From the NCBI GenBank assembly GCA_034423015.1, contig DAOUJG010000045.1, forward strand, positions 1 to 64,000: a DNA stretch of 64,000 nt. Reading direction: 5' to 3'. Source of the DNA: JAGWBJ01 sp034423015. Lineage in GTDB: Bacteria; Chloroflexota; Dehalococcoidia; Lucifugimonadales; JAGWBF01. The notes beneath the pieces were generated by a model. That model was not told where the DNA came from. It saw nothing but the letters and a program-made list of their open reading frames with translations, and searched no databases. The position numbers and the translations under genes are program-made. This document shows, in pieces, positions 7,825-15,996 of this stretch; position 1 is the first letter of the stretch; every line of letters begins with the position of its first letter.

Positions 7825-8010
7825 ATGACTCTGTCTCGAGAAGACCAAGTCCTGGAGCTGGCCAGGCTCGCAGGCATCACCATCGCGCCGGACGAGGTCG
7901 AGGAGGTGGGCACCCGGTTCGAGAGCCTCATGCTGGAGCTGGAGCGCCTGAAGGAGCTGGACCTGAGGGACATCCAGGCTCCGGTGGTCTTTCCGGACGA
8001 GGGAGAGTAG
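7825..8010 (+). CDS. GatC-like small subunit (AtzG/GatC family)
   Basis: A 61-residue acidic helical protein of the GatC fold, with the family's N-terminal ARLAGITIAPDEVEEV pattern and a C-terminal belt segment (DIQAPVVFPDEGE). GatC stabilises the GatA amidase in tRNA amidotransferases. Here it is shorter than usual (about 95 residues) and is followed two bases later by an amidase with no gatB in the window. This resembles the AtzG-AtzE type, where a small GatC-like protein binds a hydrolytic amidase. The start ATG is preceded by AGGAGG. A true GatC with gatB elsewhere in the genome cannot be excluded. Confidence 0.75.
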   Translation: MTLSREDQVLELARLAGITIAPDEVEEVGTRFESLMLELERLKELDLRDIQAPVVFPDEGE

Positions 8011-8012
8011 GG

Positions 8013-9440
8013 ATGGCTGATCAGGACATAGTATTCTGGTCCGCGGCGGAGACGGCCGCGGCGGTGAGGTCGAAACAGGTGTCGCCGGTGGAGGTGGTCC
8101 AGGCGTACCTGGACCGGATAGACCGGCTGGACTCCAAGCTCAACGCCTACATCACGGTGTCCGGCGAAGAGGCCCTGGCGGCGGCCCGGGCGCTGGAATC
8201 GTCCATCGATCGCGGTGAGACATCCGGCGCGCTTCTTGGGGTCCCCATCGCGGTCAAGGACCAGTTCTGGACCAAGGGCATCCCCACCACCAACGGCTCC
8301 CGCGTGTACGAGGGCTTCGTCACCGAGGAGGACAGCACCGTTATCGAGAGGATCAAGGGCGCGGGCGCAGTCCTCATCGGCAAGCTGAACATGGCCGAGC
8401 TGGCCATGGGCGGCACCCAGAACCCTCCCTACGGCACCCCGCGCAACCCGTGGGACCTGGAGCGTACGCCCGGGGACTCCAGCAGCGGGTCCGGCGTGGC
8501 CCTGGCGGCCCACCTGTGCGCCGCCTCGGTGGGCGAGGACACTGGCGGCTCGGGCCGCGGCCCGGCGGCATACTGCGGCGTTACGGGCCTGCGGCCCACC
8601 TACACCCGGGTCAGCAGGTATGGCATGACGGCCATGTGCTGGTACATGGACGCGGCGGCCCCCATGACCAAGCGGGTGGAGGACTGCGCACTGGTGCTGG
8701 GAGCCATAGCCGGGCACGACCCCAGGGACCCATTCACCAGCAGGCGGCCCGTGCCGGACTACGCCGCACGGCTGAGGGACGGCGTCAGGGGGCTTCGCTT
8801 CGGCCTGATCAAGGAGCTGCACGAGAACCCGGACATGCATCCCGACGTCAAATCGGCCATAGAGGCGTCGCTGGAGGTGTTCCGAGAGCAGGGCGCCCAG
8901 GTGAAGGAGATATCCATACCCCTGACGGCGCTGGGCGGGCCCATCTTCGTCGGCATAGCCGACACCGAGGGGGCCGGCGCCAGGGACGAGATCCTGCGGA
9001 CCCGGCCCATGGACCTGGACCACGCCACCAGGACACGGCTTCAGTCGGCCGCCCTGGTGCCCAGCAAGGTGTTCAACCGGGCAACCAAGGCCAGGGTGTT
9101 GCTCCGGCGCCAGTTCGTGGATGCTCTCAAGGACGTGGACGTGCTGGTATCGACCACGGCCCCCTTCCCGGCGCCGAAGCATACCACCCTAACGGCCTCC
9201 TTCGAGAGCCCCGACGCCGTCCGGGCCCGGTTCTTCTTCAGGCGTTCCTACCCTGGCTGCTACGCGCTCACGGGCATGCCCGCCATCTCCATTCCGGGTG
9301 GGTTCACGTCCCAGGAGAGGATGCCCATTGGCCTGCAGCTCGGGGCCGCATCCTTCGCCGAAGAGACGGTCCTGCGGGCGGCCCAGGCCTACGAGTCGGC
9401 GACGGAGTGGCACCTCATGCGCGCCCCCCACGCCCAGTAG
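8013..9440 (+). CDS. Amidase (amidase-signature family, GatA/AtzE-like)
   Basis: Hydrolyses an amide through the Ser-cisSer-Lys triad of the amidase-signature family. The lysine is K82 in IAVKD, the cis-serine lies in GDSSSGSG near 157, and the nucleophile is S180 in DTGGSGRGPA. The canonical GatA loop reads GGSIRQPA, so SGRGPA marks this as a different subgroup. At 475 residues it is typical length. It is coupled to the GatC-like gene two bases upstream, and no gatB is near, so I infer a stand-alone hydrolase such as a carboxybiuret or other urea-like amide hydrolase rather than a tRNA amidotransferase. The substrate is unknown. Confidence 0.85.
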   Translation: MADQDIVFWSAAETAAAVRSKQVSPVEVVQAYLDRIDRLDSKLNAYITVSGEEALAAARALESSIDRGETSGALLGVPIAVKDQFWTKGIPTTNGSRVYEGFVTEEDSTVIERIKGAGAVLIGKLNMAELAMGGTQNPPYGTPRNPWDLERTPGDSSSGSGVALAAHLCAASVGEDTGGSGRGPAAYCGVTGLRPTYTRVSRYGMTAMCWYMDAAAPMTKRVEDCALVLGAIAGHDPRDPFTSRRPVPDYAARLRDGVRGLRFGLIKELHENPDMHPDVKSAIEASLEVFREQGAQVKEISIPLTALGGPIFVGIADTEGAGARDEILRTRPMDLDHATRTRLQSAALVPSKVFNRATKARVLLRRQFVDALKDVDVLVSTTAPFPAPKHTTLTASFESPDAVRARFFFRRSYPGCYALTGMPAISIPGGFTSQERMPIGLQLGAASFAEETVLRAAQAYESATEWHLMRAPHAQ

Positions 9441-9490
9441 GACCGCATATCCCGCAGGCGTCGAAACGGTGGGCCAAGGCCCGGCAGCCG

Positions 9491-9519
9491 TTTACGGATT
9501 TCGTCTGCTGGTTTATAAT
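9491..9519 (+). promoter_or_regulatory. Sigma70-type promoter of the 2-oxoacid dehydrogenase operon
   Basis: TTTACG at 9491-9496, a 17-base spacer, and a perfect TATAAT at 9514-9519. It lies about 83 bases upstream of the E1-alpha start and probably drives E1-alpha, E1-beta, E2, lipB and perhaps the small gene after it. Confidence 0.8.
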
Positions 9520-9601
9520 ACAGCCAACGCGCAACCGGACCGGGGCCTGCAGGCCGCATGGCGGCCTACGGGCACTCTCGGAGGTTGCGGGAAGGGGACA
9601 G

Positions 9602-10630
9602 ATGGCTAGGACCGGTGGATCGGCGCCGGCCAGCGAGGGAGCGCCGGCGAGACACGAGGCTCTCGCGCTCTCGGGCCAGGACGTGGTGGGCCTCTACAGG
9701 CAGATGGTGCTGGCCCGGACCCTCGACGAGCGCATCTGGACACTGAACCGCCAGGGCAAGGTCCCCATCGCCGCCTCCAGCCAGGGCCACGAGGCCGCGG
9801 AGCTGGGGAGCCTGCTGGCCGCGGTGAAGGACGGAGGCTGCTTCCTCTTCCCCTACTACAGGAGCCTGGCCCTCAAGGTCTCCGCGGGCCTCACTCCCCT
9901 GCAGGCCATGCTCTCTTTCATGGGCAAAGAGGGAGACCCCTACAGCGGCGGCAGGCAGTTCCCCCTGCAGGGAGCGAACATCCCCAACGGGCTGATCCAG
10001 CTCTCCAACGTAGTGGGAGCGGGCCTCACCCAGTCGGTGGGATACGCCCTGGCCTGCAGGCTGCGGGGAGAGGAAACGGTGGTCCTCTCGTACTTCGGCG
10101 ACGGCGCTTCCAGCCAGGGCGAGTGCCACGAGGCGATGAACTTCGCGGGAGTACACCGGCTCCCGGTCGTGTTCATTTGTGAGAACAACCGGTACGCTAT
10201 ATCCGTCCCCCTCACGCTGCAGATGGCCGTGGACGACGTGGCCGACCGTGCCGCATCCTACGGCTTCCCGGGGCGGGTCGTCGACGGAATGGACCCCTTC
10301 GACGTCTACGAGGCCACCCTGGACGCCATCTCCCACGCTCGAAGCACCGGCCCGGTGCTGTTGGAGATGAAGGTGGAGCGGTACATGCCCCATACCACCG
10401 ACGACGACGACCGGCGCTACCGGAGCCCCGAAGAGGTGGAGGAGGGGCGTAGAAGGGACCCCATCGACTCCCTTCAGGCCTACCTCCAGGAGTTCGAGCT
10501 GCTGACGGCGGAGCAGGATGGCGAGATACGCGACCAGGCCCGGCGAGAGGTCGACACCGCCACCGACGACGCCGAGGCCGCTCCATTCCCGGACCCGTCC
10601 ACGGTCTACGATCATGTCTACCGGGGATAG
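9602..10630 (+). CDS. 2-oxoacid dehydrogenase E1 component, alpha subunit
   Basis: Thiamine-diphosphate-dependent decarboxylase subunit of a pyruvate, acetoin or branched-chain 2-oxoacid dehydrogenase complex. The TPP motif starts at GDG (residues 166-168) and ends at ENN (194-196). The active-site region HTTDDDDRRYRS near 262 resembles branched-chain and acetoin E1-alpha proteins. The N-terminal helix VGLYRQMVLARTLDERIWTLNRQGK is typical. The 342-residue protein starts at the ATG at 9602; the upstream open frame runs antiparallel to nothing real and simply shadows the amidase. E1-beta follows 25 bases later. The substrate (pyruvate versus branched-chain) cannot be settled from sequence alone. 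Confidence 0.93.
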   Translation: MARTGGSAPASEGAPARHEALALSGQDVVGLYRQMVLARTLDERIWTLNRQGKVPIAASSQGHEAAELGSLLAAVKDGGCFLFPYYRSLALKVSAGLTPLQAMLSFMGKEGDPYSGGRQFPLQGANIPNGLIQLSNVVGAGLTQSVGYALACRLRGEETVVLSYFGDGASSQGECHEAMNFAGVHRLPVVFICENNRYAISVPLTLQMAVDDVADRAASYGFPGRVVDGMDPFDVYEATLDAISHARSTGPVLLEMKVERYMPHTTDDDDRRYRSPEEVEEGRRRDPIDSLQAYLQEFELLTAEQDGEIRDQARREVDTATDDAEAAPFPDPSTVYDHVYRG

Positions 10631-10655
10631 CCCCGGAGCAGGTGGGGGAGGCTGA

Positions 10656-11639
10656 GTGGCCGTCAAGTCCGTCATAGAGGCTGTCCGCGACGCGATGTTC
10701 GAGGAGATGCATCGCGACTCCGACGTGTTCCTCATGGGTGAAGACGTTGGCAAGAGGGGCGGCGTCTTCCTGGCCAGCCAGGGCTTCTACGAAGAGTTCG
10801 GGCCGGACCGGGTCATCGAGACCCCCCTTGCCGAAGCCTCCATCGTAGGCATCGCCCTGGGCGCGGCGATGAAGGGCATGCGCCCCATCGCCGAGATCCA
10901 GTTCTCCGACTTCGTCTGGCCCGCCGCGAACCAGCTCATAGGCGAGGCGGCCCGCGCACGGTACGGTAGCGACGGGGCCCTCTCCGTGCCGATGGTGGTG
11001 AGGATACCCTACGGCGGCGGAATACACGGCGGGCTCTACCACTCCCAGAACGTCGAGGTCCCCTTCTTCCACACTCCGGGCCTTAAGGTGGTCACCCCCG
11101 CCACACCATACGACGCCAAGGGCCTCCTCAAGGCTTCCATCAGGGACGACAACCCGGTGGTATTCCTGGAGCACAAGAAGACCTACCGGCTGGTCCGCGG
11201 AGAAGTCCCGGAGGAGGAATACGTGCTTCCCATCGGCAAGGCCGAGGTGAAGCGGAGCGGCGGCGACGTAACTTTGGTCACCTACGGGCTCATGCTTCAC
11301 TACTGCCTGGAGGCTGCCAACAGACTGGCCAGCGAAGGCACCAGCGTGGAGGTGGTCGACCTACGGTCCCTGAAGCCACTGGACACCGAGACCATCGTCG
11401 AGTCGGTGAAGCGCACGGGCAAGATGCTCATCGTCCACGAGGACAACATGACCGGCGGCGTCGGCGCCGAGGTGGCGGCGGTGGCGGCCCAGGAGGCCTT
11501 CGACTACCTGGACGGGCCCGTAACGCGCCTCTGCGGCCCCGACATACCGACAATGCCCTACGCCCCCACCCTGGAAGACGCCTACATGCCCAACACCGAC
11601 GGCATCGCCCAGGCGCTGCGGGACCTGGCCGCATATTAG
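10656..11639 (+). CDS. 2-oxoacid dehydrogenase E1 component, beta subunit
   Basis: Beta subunit that completes the E1 heterotetramer and contributes to the TPP site. Recognisable features are the GEDVGKRGGVF start, the conserved FGPDRVIETPLAEASIVGIA block, the PYGGGIHGGLYHSQ loop with the active-site-region histidine, and the C-terminal transketolase-like domain (DLRSLKPLDTETI). At 327 residues it is standard length. It starts at a GTG at 10656 preceded by GGGGGAG-like purines, 25 bases after E1-alpha. E2 follows after about 35 bases. An E3 dihydrolipoamide dehydrogenase is not in this window and must be encoded elsewhere. Confidence 0.93.
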   Translation: MAVKSVIEAVRDAMFEEMHRDSDVFLMGEDVGKRGGVFLASQGFYEEFGPDRVIETPLAEASIVGIALGAAMKGMRPIAEIQFSDFVWPAANQLIGEAARARYGSDGALSVPMVVRIPYGGGIHGGLYHSQNVEVPFFHTPGLKVVTPATPYDAKGLLKASIRDDNPVVFLEHKKTYRLVRGEVPEEEYVLPIGKAEVKRSGGDVTLVTYGLMLHYCLEAANRLASEGTSVEVVDLRSLKPLDTETIVESVKRTGKMLIVHEDNMTGGVGAEVAAVAAQEAFDYLDGPVTRLCGPDIPTMPYAPTLEDAYMPNTDGIAQALRDLAAY

Positions 11640-11674
11640 CTTATCGCTGATGCTCGTCTGCGCGGAGCGGTGAC

Positions 11675-12991
11675 ATGACGATAACCATAGACCTTCCCCA
11701 GGTGGGCGAGTCGGTGGTCGAGGGTATCATCGGCCAGTGGCTCAAGAGCCCCGGGGACAGGGTAGAGAAGTACGACCCGCTGGTAGAGGTGGTCACCGAC
11801 AAGGTGACCATGGAGGTGCCCTCCCCGGTCAACGGCGTCCTGACGCGCATCATCGCCGAGGAGGGAGCGACCGTCCCCATGGGGGCGCCCATCGCCGAGA
11901 TGGAGACCGACGAGGAGCTACCGGATGCCAGCCCGTCCTCCCCACAGGCCTCGTCCAGTCCCCAGCAAAACGTCGACACCATCGGATACCTGGTAACCGA
12001 CGTTACCCCCGTGGGACCGACGGGCGGCGGCATGAACGACCCCGCGGCCACGTCCGCTCCCGCTGGCAGACGCGACCCGCCGCCCGCGCCCCCCGCCCCG
12101 GCCAGGACCGCCCCGAGAGAGGAGCGGGCCAGGTATTCGCCCGCGGTGCGCCGCCTCGCCGCCGAGCTGAAGGTGGACCTCGCCCGGATAACCGGCACCG
12201 GCGTAGCCGGCCGCATAACCCGAGACGACGTGACCAGATTCGCCGAAGGGCGAGGCACAGAGCAAGCCGCTGCCGCACCGGCCCTGCCGGACACCGACGA
12301 CGAGAACGTGGCCCTCTCCCCGGTCCGGCGCATCATCGCGGAGCACATGACGCGGAGCGCCAGCGAGATCCCCGCGGCCTGGAGCGTCGTCGAGGTCGAC
12401 GTGAACGACCTCGTGGCCCTCAGGCAAGGCATGAAGGATGACTTCCGGGCGAAGGAAGGGGCCGAGCTCACCTACCTTCCCTTCGTCATCAAGGCCGTGG
12501 TCGAGTCCCTCCGCGAGCACCCTTACCTGAACTCCACCTGGGGGGGCGACAAGATAGTCCTGAAGAAGCGTATCAACATAGGGGTCGCCGTGGCCGGAGC
12601 CGACGGACTGGTGGTCCCGGTCATTCACGACGCCATTGCCATGAGCGTCGCCGACCTGGCCAAGGCCGGAAGAGACCTGACGAACAGGGCGCGGAAGGGG
12701 AAGCTGTCCCTGGCGGACGTCCAGGGAGGGACCTTCACGGTGAACAACACCGGGGCCCTGGGCTCCGTGATCTCCCAGCCCATCATCAACCATCCCCAGG
12801 CGGCCATCCTGACCACGGAGGCCATTCAGAAGCGCCCGGTCGTCCGCCATGACGCCATCGCCATCCGCTCCATGATGAACGTGTGCCTCACCTTCGACCA
12901 CCGCATAGTCGACGGGGCACAGGCAAGCGCCTTCCTCCAGTCCGTGAAGGACCGTCTCGAGGCCATGGGCCCGGACACGGCCGTGTACTAG
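11675..12991 (+). CDS. 2-oxoacid dehydrogenase E2 (dihydrolipoamide acyltransferase)
   Basis: Core acyltransferase of the complex. Domains in order: one lipoyl domain (residues 1-80) with the lipoylated lysine K43 in TDKVTME; a long Pro/Ala-rich linker (about 82-150); a peripheral-subunit-binding domain (about 153-187, RYSPAVRRLAAELKVD); and the catalytic domain ending in the DHRIVDG motif with His409. At 438 residues it is a normal single-lipoyl E2. lipB begins immediately after its stop codon (TAGATG), placing the lipoyl-attachment enzyme in the same transcript as its substrate. The acyl specificity is unresolved, but the E1 subunits suggest branched-chain or acetoin-like substrates as well as pyruvate. 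Confidence 0.94.
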   Translation: MTITIDLPQVGESVVEGIIGQWLKSPGDRVEKYDPLVEVVTDKVTMEVPSPVNGVLTRIIAEEGATVPMGAPIAEMETDEELPDASPSSPQASSSPQQNVDTIGYLVTDVTPVGPTGGGMNDPAATSAPAGRRDPPPAPPAPARTAPREERARYSPAVRRLAAELKVDLARITGTGVAGRITRDDVTRFAEGRGTEQAAAAPALPDTDDENVALSPVRRIIAEHMTRSASEIPAAWSVVEVDVNDLVALRQGMKDDFRAKEGAELTYLPFVIKAVVESLREHPYLNSTWGGDKIVLKKRINIGVAVAGADGLVVPVIHDAIAMSVADLAKAGRDLTNRARKGKLSLADVQGGTFTVNNTGALGSVISQPIINHPQAAILTTEAIQKRPVVRHDAIAIRSMMNVCLTFDHRIVDGAQASAFLQSVKDRLEAMGPDTAVY

Positions 12992-13726
12992 ATGTCCAAG
13001 CCCCTATGCACCGTCCACCACCTGGGCGCCGTGGAGTTCGTGCGCGCCTGGGACCTGCAGAAGGCCCTGGCCGACGAAGTCCGCTCCGGGGCTCGCCCAA
13101 ACACGCTGCTGCTGCTGGAGCACCCGCCCGTCTACACCATCGGCCGGACGGGCAGCCGGGACCAGGTCCTGCTGGACCGCGACGGGCCGGGAGGGCTCGA
13201 CATACCGGTGCACGACGTGGACCGGGGCGGGCAGGTCACGTATCACGGTCCGGGCCAGCTCGTCGCCTACCCCATCCTGGACCTGAGACAGTGGGGAGGA
13301 CCGCTGCAGTATGTGCGGACGCTGGAGCGGATCATCATCGCGACCCTTGGGGACTTCGGCATCGAAGGAGTCCTGGTCGAGGGCCTCACGGGGGTCTGGG
13401 CCGCCATCGGCCCTGCGCCCGACCAGCCCAGGAGCAAGATCGCCTCCATCGGGGTGAAGATAAGCCGCGGGGTCTGCTATCATGGCCTGGCGCTTAACAT
13501 AACCACCGACCTGGGGCCCTACCAGCACATCGTCCCCTGCGGCATCGTCGACTGCGGGACCACCTCGATGCAGGAGCTGTCAGGGGCGGCCGACCCGGAG
13601 CTGGTCGCCTACAGCCTCACCTATCACCTGGGCCGGGAGATGGGCTTCAGCATGAAGGCCGCCCCCCTGGACAACAGCGAAGGAGCTGAGGCTGTCCTCA
13701 GCCCGGCGCCGACGGCGATATCCTGA
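12992..13726 (+). CDS. lipB: Octanoyltransferase
   Basis: Transfers octanoate from acyl-carrier protein to the lipoyl domains of E2. The signature RGGQVTYHGPGQL is at residues 78-90. The catalytic lysine is K149 in SKIASIG and the catalytic cysteine is C183 in PCGI. At 244 residues it is normal, with a slightly extended C-terminus after the last helix. It starts directly after the E2 stop codon, so it is co-transcribed with its target. LipA, the next enzyme, is encoded at 2678-3631 on the other strand. Assignment is secure. Confidence 0.95.
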   Translation: MSKPLCTVHHLGAVEFVRAWDLQKALADEVRSGARPNTLLLLEHPPVYTIGRTGSRDQVLLDRDGPGGLDIPVHDVDRGGQVTYHGPGQLVAYPILDLRQWGGPLQYVRTLERIIIATLGDFGIEGVLVEGLTGVWAAIGPAPDQPRSKIASIGVKISRGVCYHGLALNITTDLGPYQHIVPCGIVDCGTTSMQELSGAADPELVAYSLTYHLGREMGFSMKAAPLDNSEGAEAVLSPAPTAIS

Positions 13727-13753
13727 CGGACCTCGGCCAAGGGGCTTCCCGAA

Positions 13754-14104
13754 ATGTTCCTCCAGGTAGAAGTCATCGAGAGCGAGAACTGCCCCCTGGC
13801 CCTGACCAGGATGTTCGAGACCGCCGACGTGGTTTACCAGGTTGTCAGGGTGAGGACGTGGGACCTGATGGACGTCGAGCGCATGTGCGACGTGACGGGC
13901 TGGTCGAGCAAGACCGGTCCCTGTCCCGCCTACACCGCCCTGGTGGATGACTCGGGGGAGGGCATCGCTCGCCTCGTATACGGCGGCGACGAGGGTATCC
14001 GCCTCAAGCCCTCCGACCTCGAGGAGGAGTGGAGCCTGGACAGCCCGCACCAGTGGGGGGAGGCCTGCCTGCTGCTTGACAAGGACGTGGAGATCGGGTA
14101 CTAG
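13754..14104 (+). CDS. Small protein of unknown function downstream of lipB
   Basis: A 116-residue acidic protein that I do not recognise. It starts with the ATG at 13754, preceded by AAGGGG, 27 bases after lipB, and may be the last gene of that operon. Four cysteines are visible: one in SENCPLA near residue 13, one in RMCDVTG near 44, one in GPCPAY near 57, and one in EACLLLD near 105. They are not arranged as a classic zinc ribbon. The middle is rich in valine and tryptophan, and there is no signal peptide or membrane helix. A link to lipoate or the dehydrogenase complex is only positional. Confidence 0.55.
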   Translation: MFLQVEVIESENCPLALTRMFETADVVYQVVRVRTWDLMDVERMCDVTGWSSKTGPCPAYTALVDDSGEGIARLVYGGDEGIRLKPSDLEEEWSLDSPHQWGEACLLLDKDVEIGY

Positions 14105-14115
14105 CCCACCCGGGT

Positions 14116-14144
14116 TTGACGCCCGCACCCGCCGGGCATAGAAT
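14116..14144 (+). promoter_or_regulatory. Sigma70-type promoter of ggt
   Basis: TTGACG at 14116-14121, a 17-base spacer, and TAGAAT at 14139-14144. The expected start of transcription is about 50 bases upstream of the TTG start codon at 14199. Confidence 0.8.
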
Positions 14145-14198
14145 TGCCCAGACCCGCATGAAGCGGCGGGCTGGATCCTGAGTTCGGAGGGGCCCACG

Positions 14199-15983
14199 TT
14201 GGCTACGCAAGAAGAGTTTCGATACGACACCGGCAGGCCAGTGGTCCACGGCAGGCGGGGCGTCGTATCGGCGGGGCACTACCTTACGTCGATGTCCGCC
14301 ATGAGGATTCTGCTGGCGGGGGGCAACGCCTTCGATGCGGCGGCCGCAGCGGCGTTTACGGCGGCCGTCGTAGAGCCCACGGCATCCTACTCCCTGGCGG
14401 CCGAGTGTGTGTTCCTGATGCATCACGCCGGCACCGGCCGGGTGCGGGTGCTCAGCGGGCAGGGCACCGCTCCCGCAGGCCAGACCGTGGACCTGTTCAA
14501 GGGGCTGGGGCTGTCCAAGATTCCCACGGGTCCCGACGCCCGCGGCGAGCTGTCCTTCACCGTCCCCGGTGTGGTGGACGCGTCCATCGCGCTCCTGGAG
14601 ACCTACGGGACCAAGACGGCGGGCGATGTAATTGCACCCGCAATCGATTACGCCCAACACGGGTTCCCCATGTACCAATACATGCGTGGGGCGCTCCAGT
14701 CCATCGAAACGCTGGAGCAGTTCCGGCGTTATCCTCCGGGCGGTATGGGCATCTTCTACGACGAGGACGAGTCGGCCATCAAGGTGGGGCAGGTCGTGCT
14801 TCAGAAGGGCTTGGCCGCCACCCTCGGCAAGATGGTGGAAGCCGAGTCGTCGGCGCCCGGCCACCGCCTGTCGGGCCTCCAAGCGGCCCGCGACGCCTTC
14901 TACCGGGGCGAGATAGCCCGCAACATCGTCGACTGCTCCCGGCGGGTGGGCGGCGTCCTGTCCCTGGACGATCTGGCCGGGTACCGCGCCGCCTTCGAGG
15001 AGCCCGTGAAGACGTCGTTCAGGGGGCTCGAGGTGTGCGCCCAGTCCACGTGGACCCAGGGGCCGGTGCTCCTCCAGGCTCTCAACCTGCTGGAGCCCTT
15101 CGACCTGAGGGCCATGGGGCATAACTCGCCGCAATACATCCACACCGTGACCGAGGCGATAAAGCTGGCTTTCGCCGACCGGGAGCGGTTCTACGGAGAC
15201 CCCGACTTCGCCCAGGTCCCCATCGACGGCCTGCTCTCGAAGGAGTACGCCGCCTCCCGCCGGCCCCTCATCGCTCCGGACGGGGCCCATCCCGGCCTGC
15301 CGCCCTCGGGGGACCCCTGGAAATACAGCGCGACCGCCCCCTCGGCCCGGGGCAAGGAGGTGGCCGCTGTGCCCGCCACCGGGGACGGCGGCGGGGGCGA
15401 GGCCGGGACGACCCACTTCACCGTCATCGACCGGGACGGCAACATGGTGTGCGCCACTCCCAGCGGCGGCGCCTTCGTGAAGTCGGTGTTCTTCCCGGAA
15501 CTGGGATGCGCCCTGAGCACCCGTAGCGAAATGTTCTTCGTCGACCCGGACCATCCCAACGGCGTGGAGCCCGGCAAGCGGCCCCGCACCACCCTGGTCA
15601 ACTACATCGTCTGCAAGAACGGGCAGCCGGTCATGACCCTCGGATGCCCGGGCGGCGACAACCAGGCCCAGGCCAACCTGCAGCTCCTGCTGAACGTGGT
15701 GGTGTTCGGCATGGACGCCCAGCAGGCCGTGGAGGCCCCCAGATTCTCGTCCCAGAGCGTCACCAACTCCTTCTATCCACGCATATATCTGCCGGGGCAG
15801 CTTAACGTGGAGCCGGGGGTCCCCGAGGGTACCCGGAGCCGCCTGAGGGAGATGGGCCACAAGGTGGTGCCCATCGCCAGCGAGTCGGGCATAGGGGCGA
15901 TAGTCTCCCAACGGGACCCGGATACCGGCGTCATGTGTGCCGGTGCCGACCCGCGCCGCCCTACCTACGCCGTCGCCTGGTAG
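14199..15983 (+). CDS. ggt: Gamma-glutamyltransferase family protein
   Basis: N-terminal-nucleophile hydrolase that cleaves gamma-glutamyl compounds or acyl amides and self-processes into two chains. The autoprocessing threonine is expected at T404 in AGTTHFTV, and the conserved C-terminal-chain motifs GKRPRTT and LGCPGG are present. The 594-residue length fits. It begins at TTG 14199 after a GGAGGGG ribosome-binding site. No signal peptide is evident; the N-terminus is hydrophilic, unlike secreted GGTs of Proteobacteria. Many GGT-like enzymes of this type act on other amides, so glutathione activity should not be assumed. It converges on the CaiB-type gene, with only 13 bases between the two stops. 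Confidence 0.88.
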   Translation: MATQEEFRYDTGRPVVHGRRGVVSAGHYLTSMSAMRILLAGGNAFDAAAAAAFTAAVVEPTASYSLAAECVFLMHHAGTGRVRVLSGQGTAPAGQTVDLFKGLGLSKIPTGPDARGELSFTVPGVVDASIALLETYGTKTAGDVIAPAIDYAQHGFPMYQYMRGALQSIETLEQFRRYPPGGMGIFYDEDESAIKVGQVVLQKGLAATLGKMVEAESSAPGHRLSGLQAARDAFYRGEIARNIVDCSRRVGGVLSLDDLAGYRAAFEEPVKTSFRGLEVCAQSTWTQGPVLLQALNLLEPFDLRAMGHNSPQYIHTVTEAIKLAFADRERFYGDPDFAQVPIDGLLSKEYAASRRPLIAPDGAHPGLPPSGDPWKYSATAPSARGKEVAAVPATGDGGGGEAGTTHFTVIDRDGNMVCATPSGGAFVKSVFFPELGCALSTRSEMFFVDPDHPNGVEPGKRPRTTLVNYIVCKNGQPVMTLGCPGGDNQAQANLQLLLNVVVFGMDAQQAVEAPRFSSQSVTNSFYPRIYLPGQLNVEPGVPEGTRSRLREMGHKVVPIASESGIGAIVSQRDPDTGVMCAGADPRRPTYAVAW

Positions 15984-15996
15984 GGGAGCCGGCCCG

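Noticed and set aside
7556..7828. A 90-codon plus-strand frame before the GatC-like gene
   Set aside because: It overlaps the promoter and the dyad and ends inside the next gene's start; no match to any family.
7809..9182. A 457-codon minus-strand frame opposite the amidase
   Set aside because: Antisense shadow of a well-conserved amidase; no independent ribosome-binding site or motif.
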